Shown here piece after piece: positions 7,924 through 16,892 of a DNA stretch of 64,000 bases. The DNA lies in assembly GCA_002155105.1 (NCBI GenBank), contig MUZD01000010.1, positions 62,001 through 126,000 on the forward strand, written 5' to 3'. Numbering within the stretch: the stretch's first letter is position 1; every line of letters starts with the position of its first letter. The DNA comes from Sedimentibacter sp. SX930. Its GTDB lineage: Bacteria; Bacillota; Bacilli; Lactobacillales; Aerococcaceae. The notes under the pieces were generated by a model. The model saw only the letters and a list, made by a program, of their open reading frames with translations, was not told the origin of the DNA and did not search any database. A program made the position numbers and the translations under genes.

Positions 7924-9216
7924 ATGAAGAAGAGAGCCTTATTGTTATCACTCAGCAGTGTAGTTTTATTATCGTTGGCAGCGTGCGGTCCAGCTGAAAG
8001 TAATTCGGATTCCGCCAATGCAGCTGATTCGGTTACTAGCCAGGATGGAGACTTTGAGGGTCAAACCTTGGTCGTGTGGGAAGACATTGACAAATCAGTT
8101 GGGATCGAGGAGGCCATTGCCGAGTTTGAAAGTGAATACGGCGTTACTGTGGAAGTGACCGAAAAAGCCTATGGTGGTCAACTGGAAGATCTGCGCTTGG
8201 ACGGACCTGCCGGAACGGGACCCGATGTATTCACGATACCAGGAGATCAAGTCGGAACTGCTGTAGTTGAAGGTTTGCTTAAAGAGCTAACAGTAGAAGA
8301 GGATGTTCAGAATCTCTATACAGATGTAGCTTTGGAGTCGCAGATGGTTGACGGAAAACTTTACGGATTGCCGAAAGTCGTCGAAACGACCATTCTTTAT
8401 TACAACAAAGATCTTATTTCTGAAGCGGAAGTGCCTACGAATATCGAAGATTGGTATGAACTTTCGAAAACAGCGACAGCGGATGGACAATACGGTTTGT
8501 TGGCTTTATGGGATCAGATTTATTATGCCCAAAGCGTAATCGGTGGTTATGAAGGCTATATTTTTGCAAAAGATGCAGAAGGGAAATACGATACAACGGA
8601 TATCGGCTTGAATACCGATGGCGCAGTCGAAGCGGCAGCCTATATACAAAAATGGTATGAAGAAGGGTTATTCCCATCCGGTATGATCGGAGAGCAAGCG
8701 ATCAATGTGTTGGATTCCTTGTTCAGTGAAGGGAAAGCGGCGGCTGTGATTTCGGGGCCATGGAATTTGGAACCATTCTCCAGTGCCGGCATTGACTACG
8801 GCATCCTTCCTTTGCCGGAATTGCCGAACGGAAACCCTATGAGTGCCTTTGTAGGCGTGAAGAGCTATAACGTGAGCAGCTATTCAAAAAATTCGGAATT
8901 AGCGGAATTGTTCATCGAATTCATCACAAATGAAGAAAATTCGCTTCGTCGTTACCAAACAACAAAAGAAGTACCAGCCGTGAAATCTTTGGCTGAAGGG
9001 GATGCCTTGGCGGATGATCCTGCAGCGCAAGCGGTCGCACAGCAAAGTCTGCATTCTGAATTGACACCGAACGTGCCTGAGATGAATGAAGTCTGGTCTC
9101 CTGCGGATGCGGCACTACAAACCATCGCAACCGGAAAAGCAACACCGAAGGAAGCCTTGGATCAGGCCGCAGAGACTATCGAAAGTCAGATTTTGGCGAA
9201 TCATGGCGGTCAATAA
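7924..9216 (+). CDS. ABC transporter sugar-binding lipoprotein (galacto-oligosaccharide type)
   Basis: Extracytoplasmic solute-binding protein of 430 residues. The signal peptide ends in the lipobox LAAC with the lipidated Cys near residue 21. A Ser/Asp-rich linker and a MalE-type fold follow: TLVVWEDIDKSVGIEEAIAEF, GTGPDVFTIPGDQVG, GLPKVVETTILYYNKDLI, GKAAAVISGPWNLEPF. It delivers oligosaccharides to the two permeases encoded next. The neighbouring GH42 enzyme points to beta-1,4-galacto-oligosaccharides, as in GanS/GanO systems, though a maltodextrin-type ligand is not excluded by sequence alone. It is the first gene of the operon. Confidence 0.92.
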   Translation: MKKRALLLSLSSVVLLSLAACGPAESNSDSANAADSVTSQDGDFEGQTLVVWEDIDKSVGIEEAIAEFESEYGVTVEVTEKAYGGQLEDLRLDGPAGTGPDVFTIPGDQVGTAVVEGLLKELTVEEDVQNLYTDVALESQMVDGKLYGLPKVVETTILYYNKDLISEAEVPTNIEDWYELSKTATADGQYGLLALWDQIYYAQSVIGGYEGYIFAKDAEGKYDTTDIGLNTDGAVEAAAYIQKWYEEGLFPSGMIGEQAINVLDSLFSEGKAAAVISGPWNLEPFSSAGIDYGILPLPELPNGNPMSAFVGVKSYNVSSYSKNSELAELFIEFITNEENSLRRYQTTKEVPAVKSLAEGDALADDPAAQAVAQQSLHSELTPNVPEMNEVWSPADAALQTIATGKATPKEALDQAAETIESQILANHGGQ

Positions 9217-9252
9217 GCAATACAGCACATAAAGAAAATGGGGTGAGAAATA

Positions 9253-10512
9253 TTGAAACATAGTAAAACGGCAGCTGTCCTCTCTCTCTTACCGGGAGGG
9301 GGGCAGTTTTACAATAAACAGTGGTTAAAGGGCCTGCTCTATCTGATTGCGACAGTAAGTTTCGCCTTTGCTTTTGGAGATCTATTGAATATGGGATTAT
9401 GGGGCATCATTACCCTGGGGGACCAAATCCCGCGCGACAACTCGGTCTTTTTGTTGGCAGAGGGCATATTGGCAATCATCATCCTATTCTTTGGAGTGAC
9501 CCTTTACTGGTTGAACATACGGGATGCCTACAAGAACGGTGAAAGAAGGGATCTTCAACTGCCGGTTACCTCATTAAGAGAGAGCTATCTCAACCTGGTG
9601 GAACAAGGTTATCCCTACGTCATCAGCGGCCCGGCAATCCTGTTGCTTATCTTTGCGGTCATCTTTCCAATCATGTTCAGCTTTGCCTTGGCTTTCACCA
9701 ACTATGATCTGTACCACAGTCCGCCCGCGCATTTGTTTGATTGGGTGAGGTTCAAGACTTTCGCAAATATATTTACTGTCGATATTTGGCGCTCCACCTT
9801 CTTTGATGTGTTGGGGTGGACCGTTGTCTGGACCTTGCTGGCTTCAACATTGCAGATCACTATCGGAGTATTTTTGGCTGTAGTGGTGAATCAAAAGGAT
9901 TTGAAGTTGAAACGCTTCATTCGGACCATGTTCGTTTTGCCCTGGGCAGTGCCCGGGTTTGTGACGATTTTGGTGTTTGCCGGCATGTTCAATGATAGCT
10001 TCGGAGCAATCAACAACGATATCTTGGCTTTCTTCAACATCAGTCCGATCCCTTGGATGACCGATGCGTTGTGGACAAGGGTAGCGCTGATCACTATCCA
10101 AGGCTGGCTGGGTTTTCCGTATATATTCATCGTCACAACCGGCATTCTGCAGTCGATTCCGGAGGATCTTTATGAAGCAGCAGTCATTGATGGGGCAACG
10201 TCATGGGATAAATTCATGAACATCACACTGCCTGTGATACTGACATCGATGGCACCGACATTGATTACACAATATACGTTCAACTTCAATAACTTCAATA
10301 TCATCTATCTGTTCAATGGCGGAGGACCAGCCACTCCAGGATCTACAGCAGGAGGGACGGACATTCTGGTGTCTTGGATCTACAAATTGACGATGCAGTC
10401 CAGCCAATACGCTTTGGCTGCAGCACTCACGATCCTATTGTCTGTTTTTGTCATCGCGATTGCCATGTGGCAGTTCAGAAAATCTAATTCGTTTAACCAA
10501 GAGAGGAGATAA
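9253..10512 (+). CDS. ABC sugar permease, MalF/GanP type
   Basis: Inner-membrane permease of 419 residues. The start is TTG after GGGGTGAGAAATA. An N-terminal extension with extra helices (LLPGGGQFYNKQWLKGLLYL) precedes the core domain, as in MalF/GanP. The EAA loop that contacts the ATPase reads EAAVIDGATSWDKFMNITLP. It pairs with the MalG-type permease 2 bp downstream. No ATPase gene is present in the operon, so a shared MsmX-like ATPase is expected. Confidence 0.92.
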   Translation: MKHSKTAAVLSLLPGGGQFYNKQWLKGLLYLIATVSFAFAFGDLLNMGLWGIITLGDQIPRDNSVFLLAEGILAIIILFFGVTLYWLNIRDAYKNGERRDLQLPVTSLRESYLNLVEQGYPYVISGPAILLLIFAVIFPIMFSFALAFTNYDLYHSPPAHLFDWVRFKTFANIFTVDIWRSTFFDVLGWTVVWTLLASTLQITIGVFLAVVVNQKDLKLKRFIRTMFVLPWAVPGFVTILVFAGMFNDSFGAINNDILAFFNISPIPWMTDALWTRVALITIQGWLGFPYIFIVTTGILQSIPEDLYEAAVIDGATSWDKFMNITLPVILTSMAPTLITQYTFNFNNFNIIYLFNGGGPATPGSTAGGTDILVSWIYKLTMQSSQYALAAALTILLSVFVIAIAMWQFRKSNSFNQERR

Positions 10513-10514
10513 GT

Positions 10515-11363
10515 ATGAAAACGACAAAAAATCGCAGATATGCACGATTATTCTTTTCCTACCTGATCATTGCATTCTTTGTTGGGATCATTGCGTACCC
10601 TCTTTTGTGGACGATCGGTGCGAGTTTTAATCCGGGGAACAGTCTGATCAGCACAAGTATGTTTCCGGAAAATCCGACATTGGATCATTATCGGGAACTC
10701 TTCGCCGGAAAACAAAGCTTGCCTTATGGGACCTGGTATTTGAATTCCCTTAAAATCAGTCTTTTCACGATGATCGGGACAGTCGTCAGTGTAAGTCTGA
10801 CGGGGTATGCATTCTCAAGATTCCGATTCAAAGGAAGGAAGAATGGGCTGACGCTGTTTCTGTTGTTGCAGATGATTCCGCAATTCTCGGCCTTAGTGGC
10901 GATATTCGTGTTGGCGCAATTGTTGGGGCTCGTCAACAGTCATGTGCTGCTGATCCTGTTGTACATCGGCGGACAGATTCCCATGAATACTTATTTGATG
11001 AAAGGCTACATGGATACTATCCCTTATGATTTGGACGAAAGCGCACGGATTGATGGCGCGAGTCACACGAAAATATTTATCGATATTATTCTGCCGCTTT
11101 CCAAACCTATGATTGCAGTGGCTGCCATGAACGGATTTACGGGGCCATTGGGGGATTTCGTCATCTCATCAACGATATTAAGGAAGACGGAAGCTTATAC
11201 ATTGCCGATCGGACTCTATAATTTAGTCAATGACGTGATGGGTGCCAGTTACACAACTTTTGCGGCAGGCGCCATCTTGATCAGCTTACCCGTTGCAATC
11301 ATCTTCATACTGTTGCAAAAAAACTTTGTGTCTGGTTTGACCGCAGGCGGGACGAAAGGTTAA
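10515..11363 (+). CDS. ABC sugar permease, MalG/GanQ type
   Basis: Second permease subunit, 282 residues, six helices. The EAA loop DESARIDGASHTKIFIDIILP is followed by the typical SKPMIAVAAMNGFTGPLGDF stretch. The ribosome site GAGAGGAG lies within the end of the previous gene, so translation is probably coupled. It ends with the MalG-style short C-terminus FVSGLTAGGTKG, also seen in maltodextrin and galactan permeases. Confidence 0.93.
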   Translation: MKTTKNRRYARLFFSYLIIAFFVGIIAYPLLWTIGASFNPGNSLISTSMFPENPTLDHYRELFAGKQSLPYGTWYLNSLKISLFTMIGTVVSVSLTGYAFSRFRFKGRKNGLTLFLLLQMIPQFSALVAIFVLAQLLGLVNSHVLLILLYIGGQIPMNTYLMKGYMDTIPYDLDESARIDGASHTKIFIDIILPLSKPMIAVAAMNGFTGPLGDFVISSTILRKTEAYTLPIGLYNLVNDVMGASYTTFAAGAILISLPVAIIFILLQKNFVSGLTAGGTKG

Positions 11364-11386
11364 TTCAATTAAAGGAGTTTTCGACT

Positions 11387-13444
11387 ATGGCAATAAGAAA
11401 ATACGTCACCAAGAAGAACCATTTTCTTCACGGTGGTGATTACAATCCGGATCAATGGCTGGATCGACCGGATATACTGGCGGAAGATTTGGAGTTTATG
11501 CGTCTCTCCAAAACAAACACTTTTTCCCTAGGGATTTTTGCATGGAGCGCATTGGAACCGCGTGAAGGCGAATATGAATTTGGTTGGCTGGATGATCTTT
11601 TCGAAACGATCCATAAGAATGGCGGCAACATCATTTTGGCAACACCAAGCGGAGCGAAACCAACCTGGATGGCAAAAAAATATCCGGAAATTCGCCGGGT
11701 CACAAGCAAGCGCGAGCAGGAACTTCAGGGGCGGAGGCATAACCATTGTTTCACAGCGCCTGTCTATCGTGAAAAGACTGCCCAAATGAACCGGAAACTG
11801 GCTGAGCGTTATGGGCAACACCCAGCTTTATTGATGTGGCACGTTTCGAACGAGTACGGTGGGGAATGCCATTGCGATCACTGCCAAACAGCTTTCCAAG
11901 GCTGGCTGAAAGAGAAATACGACAACAATCTGGAAAAATTGAACCAAGCTTGGTGGACCAGTTTTTGGAGCCATCGTTACGAGGAATGGGATGAAATCGA
12001 ATCACCTTCACCTTTAGGGGAATACGAAATGCACGGCTTGGTCCTGGATTGGAAACGGTTTGTGACGGATCAGACGATAGCGTTCTATGAGAACGAAGCA
12101 GCCCCTCTCCGCGAGTTGACGCCGGAAGTGCCGATTACGGTCAATTTTATGGCCGATACCGACGAACTGCTTCCTTTCCAGGCTTTGGACTACAGTAAAT
12201 TTGCCGAACATGTCGACGTCATCAGCTGGGATGCCTACCCGGCTTGGCATAAAGAAGGCGTTACGACAGCCGATTTGGCGATGCGTGTCGGTTTTGTCGA
12301 TGATTTATATCGTTCGTTGAAACAACAGCCATTCCTCCTGATGGAATCAACACCCAGCGGAGTCAATTGGCATGGCGTAAACAAAACGAAGCGGCCTGGA
12401 ATGCACCTCCTGTCCTCCGTCCAGATGCTTGCGCACGGATCGGACAGCATCATGTATTTCCAATGGCGAAAATCGCGCGGCTCTTCAGAAAAATTGCACG
12501 GTGCGGTAGTGGATCATGATCGTGATCCGCACAATCGTGTTTTCCAGGACGTGACGGAGGTAGGGAACGTGTTGGAGCGGCTCCAAAATGTTGTCGGCAG
12601 TATCCGTGAGGCGGAGGTTGCAATCCTTTATGATTGGAACAACCATTGGGCTTTGCAGGAAATTCAGGGCTACAGTAAGGAAACGCTGCGTTATCCGCAA
12701 ACGGTGCAAGAACATTACCGCTATTTTTGGGAACATGATATCCCTGTGGATGTGATCACGGAGAAACAAGATTTTTCGAACTTTAAAGTGCTGGTTGCGC
12801 CGATGCTTTATATGTTGCCGCTAGCCATGCAGGAGCGCTTGAAAGCATTCGTGGCTGCAGGCGGAACGCTGGTGACCACCTACATTACGGGTATTGTGGA
12901 TGAAAATGATTTGACCTATTTAGGCGGCTGGCCGGAGATCATGCAGGAAATCTGCGGAGTGAAATTGGGTGAAACGGACACTTTTTATCCGTCAGATACT
13001 AATCGGATAACTTATCAAGGGCAGACTTTTGAAGTGAAAGATTACGCTGCTCTGCTTACGGTAACTGACGGGGAAGTGCTTGCGACCTATCTTGATGATT
13101 TTTATCAGGGTACTCCAGCTGTGACGAGACATAGCTTTGGAAAAGGCCGAACCTATGTGATAGGAGCCCGTACGGAACAAGCGTTTCATGAAATGCTCTA
13201 TAATGAAATTACCGAACAAGCAGGAATTGGGGCACCTTTCGCGATTGGACATGGGAAGGGCGTTTCTGTGCAAGTGCGCACTGCCGACGAAGCAGCTTAT
13301 GTATTCGTGATGAATTTTACGGAAGAGGAACAGACGATTCGTTTGCCTTTCCAACTCGAAGACATGCTTACGCAGCGGAAAGAAGAAGGGCAAGTCAGAT
13401 TGGAAAAGTATGCAGTAAGGGTATATGTTCAGCACAATATATAA
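11387..13444 (+). CDS. Beta-galactosidase, glycoside hydrolase family 42
   Basis: Cytoplasmic beta-galactosidase of 685 residues that hydrolyses imported galacto-oligosaccharides or lactose. Signatures are the N-terminal HGGDYNPDQWLD, the acid/base Glu156 in HVSNEYGG and the nucleophile Glu320 in LLMESTPSGVNW. Cys121 together with the ECHCDHC cluster (Cys161, 163, 166) matches the zinc site of GH42 trimers. The order is barrel domain (to about 390), a trimerisation domain resembling a glutamine amidotransferase fold, and a small C-terminal beta domain. There is no signal peptide. It is the last gene of the importer operon. Confidence 0.95.
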   Translation: MAIRKYVTKKNHFLHGGDYNPDQWLDRPDILAEDLEFMRLSKTNTFSLGIFAWSALEPREGEYEFGWLDDLFETIHKNGGNIILATPSGAKPTWMAKKYPEIRRVTSKREQELQGRRHNHCFTAPVYREKTAQMNRKLAERYGQHPALLMWHVSNEYGGECHCDHCQTAFQGWLKEKYDNNLEKLNQAWWTSFWSHRYEEWDEIESPSPLGEYEMHGLVLDWKRFVTDQTIAFYENEAAPLRELTPEVPITVNFMADTDELLPFQALDYSKFAEHVDVISWDAYPAWHKEGVTTADLAMRVGFVDDLYRSLKQQPFLLMESTPSGVNWHGVNKTKRPGMHLLSSVQMLAHGSDSIMYFQWRKSRGSSEKLHGAVVDHDRDPHNRVFQDVTEVGNVLERLQNVVGSIREAEVAILYDWNNHWALQEIQGYSKETLRYPQTVQEHYRYFWEHDIPVDVITEKQDFSNFKVLVAPMLYMLPLAMQERLKAFVAAGGTLVTTYITGIVDENDLTYLGGWPEIMQEICGVKLGETDTFYPSDTNRITYQGQTFEVKDYAALLTVTDGEVLATYLDDFYQGTPAVTRHSFGKGRTYVIGARTEQAFHEMLYNEITEQAGIGAPFAIGHGKGVSVQVRTADEAAYVFVMNFTEEEQTIRLPFQLEDMLTQRKEEGQVRLEKYAVRVYVQHNI

Positions 13445-13447
13445 ATT

Positions 13448-13489
13448 GAAAGAGGCCGGGATGCATTGATCCCAGCCTCTTTCGCTTTT
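13448..13489. terminator. Bidirectional terminator between GH42 and galM
   Basis: GAAAGAGGC-GGGAT pairs with ATCCC-GCCTCTTTC between convergent genes, with a T-rich 3' flank. Confidence 0.8.
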
Positions 13490-13565
13490 CCGTTAGTAGG
13501 ACTTAAGATTGTTTCAAATAAAGATACAGCCGTAAGCCCATTCTTGTTATCGCCTTACTTATCTA

Positions 13566-14615
13566 TCAGTCCTGGATTTCGAATTTGTAGATCGTTTCAG
13601 CCGAATAGACTTCATCCGGATGGAGCGTGATGTCACCGAATCCTTCTTGGTTGATGGCGTCAGGCAATGCCTGCGTCTCCAAGGTGATGCCTGCATATTG
13701 GATGACCGGACTGCCGGCGATCGTGTACTTATCGACGGCGCCGTTGTGCATGAAGATCACGACGCAATCCTGATCGGTAAACATTTTGACACTTCGGCCG
13801 GACTCTGTGTCGCTGAGGATCGCATCGGGTTGGCCTTCGTCATGCTGAAGCAGGAAAGGGTGGTCGAAGCCGGCGACTTTCCGAGTCTGCGGATGGCTCC
13901 CTTCAGCTGCGACTGAGAGCTTTCCTCCGCTGCGGAAATCAAAAGGGGTGCCTTCAGCCGGCAACAAGGCTCCGGAAGGGAGATTCTCATCGCCCAATTC
14001 GGCAAAAGCCGCGCTGTTCAGTTGCAGGTCGTGCTGCAGGATCGGTTTGTTGATGTCCCCGCTCAGGTTGAAGTAGACATGGTTAGTCGGGTTGAATAAA
14101 GTTGCCTGATCCGTCGTTGCCCGATAAGTGACTTTCCATTCGCTGTCGGAAGTTAGCGTGTAGCTGACCGTTACCGAAAGTGTTCCAGGATAGCCATTGG
14201 CGCCATCTGCATCGATTGTCTTGAAGTGGATACTGGCCTCGTCAGCGGATGCCTGCACCTCCGCATCCCAGACAAGGGTATCCAATCCGGTCGGGCCGCC
14301 GTGGAGTTGATTGCCTCCTTCATTCACGACCACTTGATGCGCTGTTCCGTCCAAATCAAAAGCCCCTTTGGTGATGCGTCCGGCAACCCGGCCGATAGTA
14401 GCTCCGTAATACGGTCGATGCGTCACGTAATCATCCAATGAATCCATCGCCAAAATAACGTTCTCCGTCTTTCCATTTTTATCCGGCATCAAAAGTTCCG
14501 TGATAGTGGCACCGTAGGTCATCGCTGTAAGGGAGATGCCGTTTGGATTCGTCAAGGTGTAAGCTACGACCTCCTTTCCGTGAACTTGCCCGATTATTGT
14601 TTCAGATACTTTCAT
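13566..14615 (-). CDS. galM: Aldose 1-epimerase (mutarotase)
   Basis: Interconverts alpha and beta anomers of galactose or glucose so that beta-galactose released by GH42 can enter the Leloir pathway. It has 349 residues, the usual length. Family motifs are YYGATIGRVAGRI, LHGGPTGLDTLVWD, the catalytic His in NPTNHVYFNLSG and the catalytic Glu in GITLETQALPDA. The ribosome site is GAAAGGGGAACAATA before ATG. It is transcribed towards the galactosidase operon and away from the fructokinase gene. The leader carries a perfect hairpin next to the ribosome site. Confidence 0.93.
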   Translation of the reverse strand: MKVSETIIGQVHGKEVVAYTLTNPNGISLTAMTYGATITELLMPDKNGKTENVILAMDSLDDYVTHRPYYGATIGRVAGRITKGAFDLDGTAHQVVVNEGGNQLHGGPTGLDTLVWDAEVQASADEASIHFKTIDADGANGYPGTLSVTVSYTLTSDSEWKVTYRATTDQATLFNPTNHVYFNLSGDINKPILQHDLQLNSAAFAELGDENLPSGALLPAEGTPFDFRSGGKLSVAAEGSHPQTRKVAGFDHPFLLQHDEGQPDAILSDTESGRSVKMFTDQDCVVIFMHNGAVDKYTIAGSPVIQYAGITLETQALPDAINQEGFGDITLHPDEVYSAETIYKFEIQD

Positions 14616-14632
14616 TATTGTTCCCCTTTCGT

Positions 14633-14658
14633 GATTGCTTCGTTCAAGCGAAGCAATC
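14633..14658 (-). promoter_or_regulatory. Perfect hairpin in the galM leader
   Basis: GATTGCTTCG and CGAAGCAATC pair around a 6-nt loop immediately upstream of the galM ribosome site. It could affect translation or mRNA stability. Any effect is inference. Confidence 0.5.
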
Positions 14659-14681
14659 GATCCGCTATGATTTTCTTTTAA

Positions 14682-14722
14682 AGTATAGTTTTATTCCCAC
14701 TCCACATTGTAAGCGTTTGATT
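14682..14722 (-). promoter_or_regulatory. galM promoter region with LacI/cre-like site
   Basis: On the minus strand a -10 TATACT lies at 14687-14682. TTGTAAGCGTTTGATT (14708-14722) has the central CG and GTAA half-site of LacI-family operators and overlaps the expected -35. It matches cre in 11 of 14 positions. The rest of the 352-bp divergent region is AT-rich, with no gene seen. Confidence 0.45.
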
Positions 14723-14857
14723 TTTTAAAATCAATACAAACAGTAAAATTTTTAGCGAATTAAGTAAATATTTAGCAATGCTGTAGGCGGTGTACGAAAA
14801 AGTGCTGAATTTCAGCAGAAAATGCTTGAAAAACATGATTCCGGCAACTGAAAGCGG

Positions 14858-14863
14858 TATAAT
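14858..14863 (+). promoter_or_regulatory. -10 element of the fructokinase gene
   Basis: Perfect TATAAT in AGCGGTATAATGG. No good -35 is seen 16-18 bp upstream. Confidence 0.4.
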
Positions 14864-14967
14864 GGAAAGAGGTGCGAATCTGCTTTTTCATAAAAAATCG
14901 GACGGCTATTGAGCGGAATCCGAGGTGGCAACGCACGCGAAAACTAACCAATTGGAGTGAGAAATTT

Positions 14968-15828
14968 ATGCTAGTAGGTGGAATTGAAGCAGGCGGAACA
15001 AAATTTGTGTGCGCCGTCGGAAATGAAAAAAATGAGTTGTTGGAGCGGGTCGCTTTCCCGACGACTACGCCGGAAGAAACATTGGAGCAGGTATTTTCTT
15101 TCTTTGATCGTTTTGATTTAGCCGCAATCGGAATCGGTTCCTTTGGGCCAATCGACGTCAACAAAGACTCGGAAACATATGGACATATCCTCTCCACACC
15201 AAAGTTGGCCTGGAAAGATTTTGATTTCCTTGGTGCCATGAAAGCAAGATATGCTGTTCCAATGGGATGGACGACTGACGTGAATGGCGCTGCCTTGGGC
15301 GAATCCGCTCTTGGTGCTGCAAAAGGGATGAAGAACATCATGTACATCACGATCGGCACAGGTGTTGGAGCCGGTGCAATCGTCGATGGGAAAATTCTGG
15401 AAGGCATCGGCCATCCGGAAATGGGGCACATATTGGTGCGTCCGCATGAAGATGATCACTATGAAGGTTTCTGCCCTTACCACGGCAACTGCCTCGAAGG
15501 GATGGCTGCCGGTCCTTCAATCGACGGACGTCTGGGTAAAGCCGGCAAAGATGTGGAACCTACCGATGCAGTCTGGGATTACATCGCTTATTATATTGCG
15601 CAAGCTTTGGAAGCCTACACGGTCATCCTGCGTCCGGAGCGCATTGTATTGGGCGGGGGCGTCATGAAGGTCCCTGGTATGCTTGATAATATCAAAGCGA
15701 AATTTACGAAGCTGCTTGCCGACTATGTGCCGGTCCCTGCTGTCGATGATTATCTTGTGTTGCCAGGCTTGGTAGATGATGCCGGCATCACCGGTGCGAT
15801 CATCCTGGCGAATGAAGTGAAGGCGTAA
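14968..15828 (+). CDS. scrK: ROK-family fructokinase
   Basis: ATP-dependent sugar kinase of 286 residues, most like the fructokinases of lactic acid bacteria. The start at 14968 follows TTGGAGTGAGAAATTT and gives MLVGGIEAGGTKFVCAVG, the ROK phosphate-binding opening. The middle has ITIGTGVGAGAIVDG. The zinc motif is HPEMGHILVRPH followed by FCPYHGNCLEGMAAGPS. It is convergent with manA across a shared terminator, a frequent pairing: fructokinase and mannose-6-phosphate isomerase both deliver fructose 6-phosphate. Mannose or glucose as substrate remains possible. Confidence 0.88.
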   Translation: MLVGGIEAGGTKFVCAVGNEKNELLERVAFPTTTPEETLEQVFSFFDRFDLAAIGIGSFGPIDVNKDSETYGHILSTPKLAWKDFDFLGAMKARYAVPMGWTTDVNGAALGESALGAAKGMKNIMYITIGTGVGAGAIVDGKILEGIGHPEMGHILVRPHEDDHYEGFCPYHGNCLEGMAAGPSIDGRLGKAGKDVEPTDAVWDYIAYYIAQALEAYTVILRPERIVLGGGVMKVPGMLDNIKAKFTKLLADYVPVPAVDDYLVLPGLVDDAGITGAIILANEVKA

Positions 15829-15851
15829 AAAACGATCGAACCAGTAACAGA

Positions 15852-15898
15852 AAAGCGACCCCATCCCGACGAAGCTATCGTCAGGATGGGGCCGCTTT
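15852..15898. terminator. Bidirectional terminator between fructokinase and manA
   Basis: AAAGCG-CCCCATCC-GACG pairs with CGTC-GGATGGGG-CGCTTT. Flanking A and T runs serve both strands. Confidence 0.8.
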
Positions 15899-15911
15899 AT
15901 TATTATTATTA

Positions 15912-16871
15912 TCAGCTGTTTTTCGGTCCGGGAGTGGAAGCTACCAGTTCCATGCTGCCGGATAAAGACCAAGCTGTAACCGTCGCAGGTAAGATGAAGT
16001 GGTCGCCTTTCTGCAATGGGTAAGCTTTTCCATCGACAGTCAGGCTGCCGGTGCCTTCAATGACGCTCGCCAAGGTATAGGGAGCCGTCTTGTTGAAGGC
16101 CATTTCCGAAAGGACGTCCCATTTATAGACAGTGAAATAGTCACTTTCGATAAAAGTCGTCACGGTATTTCTGTCCACAGTGGTTGTTTCGAAATGGTTC
16201 GCAGGATCTTTATGCGGGATCATCGACACAGCGATCGATTGTTGGATGTGCAGGTCGCGGGTGTTGCCTTGATCGTCTTTGCGGTCGAAGTCGTAGACGC
16301 GGTAAGTCGTGTTGCTGCTCTGTTGCGTCTCCAGAATCGTGATTCCGCCGCCGATGGCATGGATGGTACCGCTCGGAACGAAGAAGAAGTCGCCTTTCTT
16401 CACTTTGACGTGGCGCAACAGCCCATCCCAGTTTCCTTCCGCGATCATTTCCGAGAACTGTTCTTTTGTTTGGGCATTGTGTCCGTAGATGATTTCGGAA
16501 TCGTCATCGGCATCGATGATGTACCAGCATTCGGTTTTCCCCAACTCGCCTTCATGCTTCAGTCCATAAGCATCATCAGGATGCACTTGGACGGATAAGG
16601 CTTCGGCAGCATCGATGATTTTGGTCAGCAATGGGAAGACGGGCGAAGTCGGATTTTCGAACAACTCAGGATGCTCCGCATAGAGGACATCCAGTTTGGT
16701 GCCGGCGAATTGTCCGTTTTCCACCGCACCGGTGCCGTCGGGATGGGCGCTGATGGCCCAGCATTCGCCGGTATGGTCGCTGGGGATGTCGTACCCGTAG
16801 ATGTCGCGCAGCTTGGTGCCGCCCCAGATTTTTTCTTGCAGGACAGGTTGGATAAACAATGGCTCTTGCAT
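15912..16871 (-). CDS. manA: Mannose-6-phosphate isomerase, class I
   Basis: Interconverts mannose 6-phosphate and fructose 6-phosphate; zinc enzyme with a cupin fold. It has 319 residues, the short Firmicutes form. The start is after TTAGGAGGAAAAAT. Zinc-site motifs are LSVQVHPDDAYGL and FVPSGTIHAIGGGI; KTECWYIIDAD is also typical. It follows the GntR gene by 21 bp on the same strand and is probably cotranscribed with it. Confidence 0.95.
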   Translation of the reverse strand: MQEPLFIQPVLQEKIWGGTKLRDIYGYDIPSDHTGECWAISAHPDGTGAVENGQFAGTKLDVLYAEHPELFENPTSPVFPLLTKIIDAAEALSVQVHPDDAYGLKHEGELGKTECWYIIDADDDSEIIYGHNAQTKEQFSEMIAEGNWDGLLRHVKVKKGDFFFVPSGTIHAIGGGITILETQQSSNTTYRVYDFDRKDDQGNTRDLHIQQSIAVSMIPHKDPANHFETTTVDRNTVTTFIESDYFTVYKWDVLSEMAFNKTAPYTLASVIEGTGSLTVDGKAYPLQKGDHFILPATVTAWSLSGSMELVASTPGPKNS

Positions 16872-16892
16872 ATTTTTCCTCCTAATATTTTG

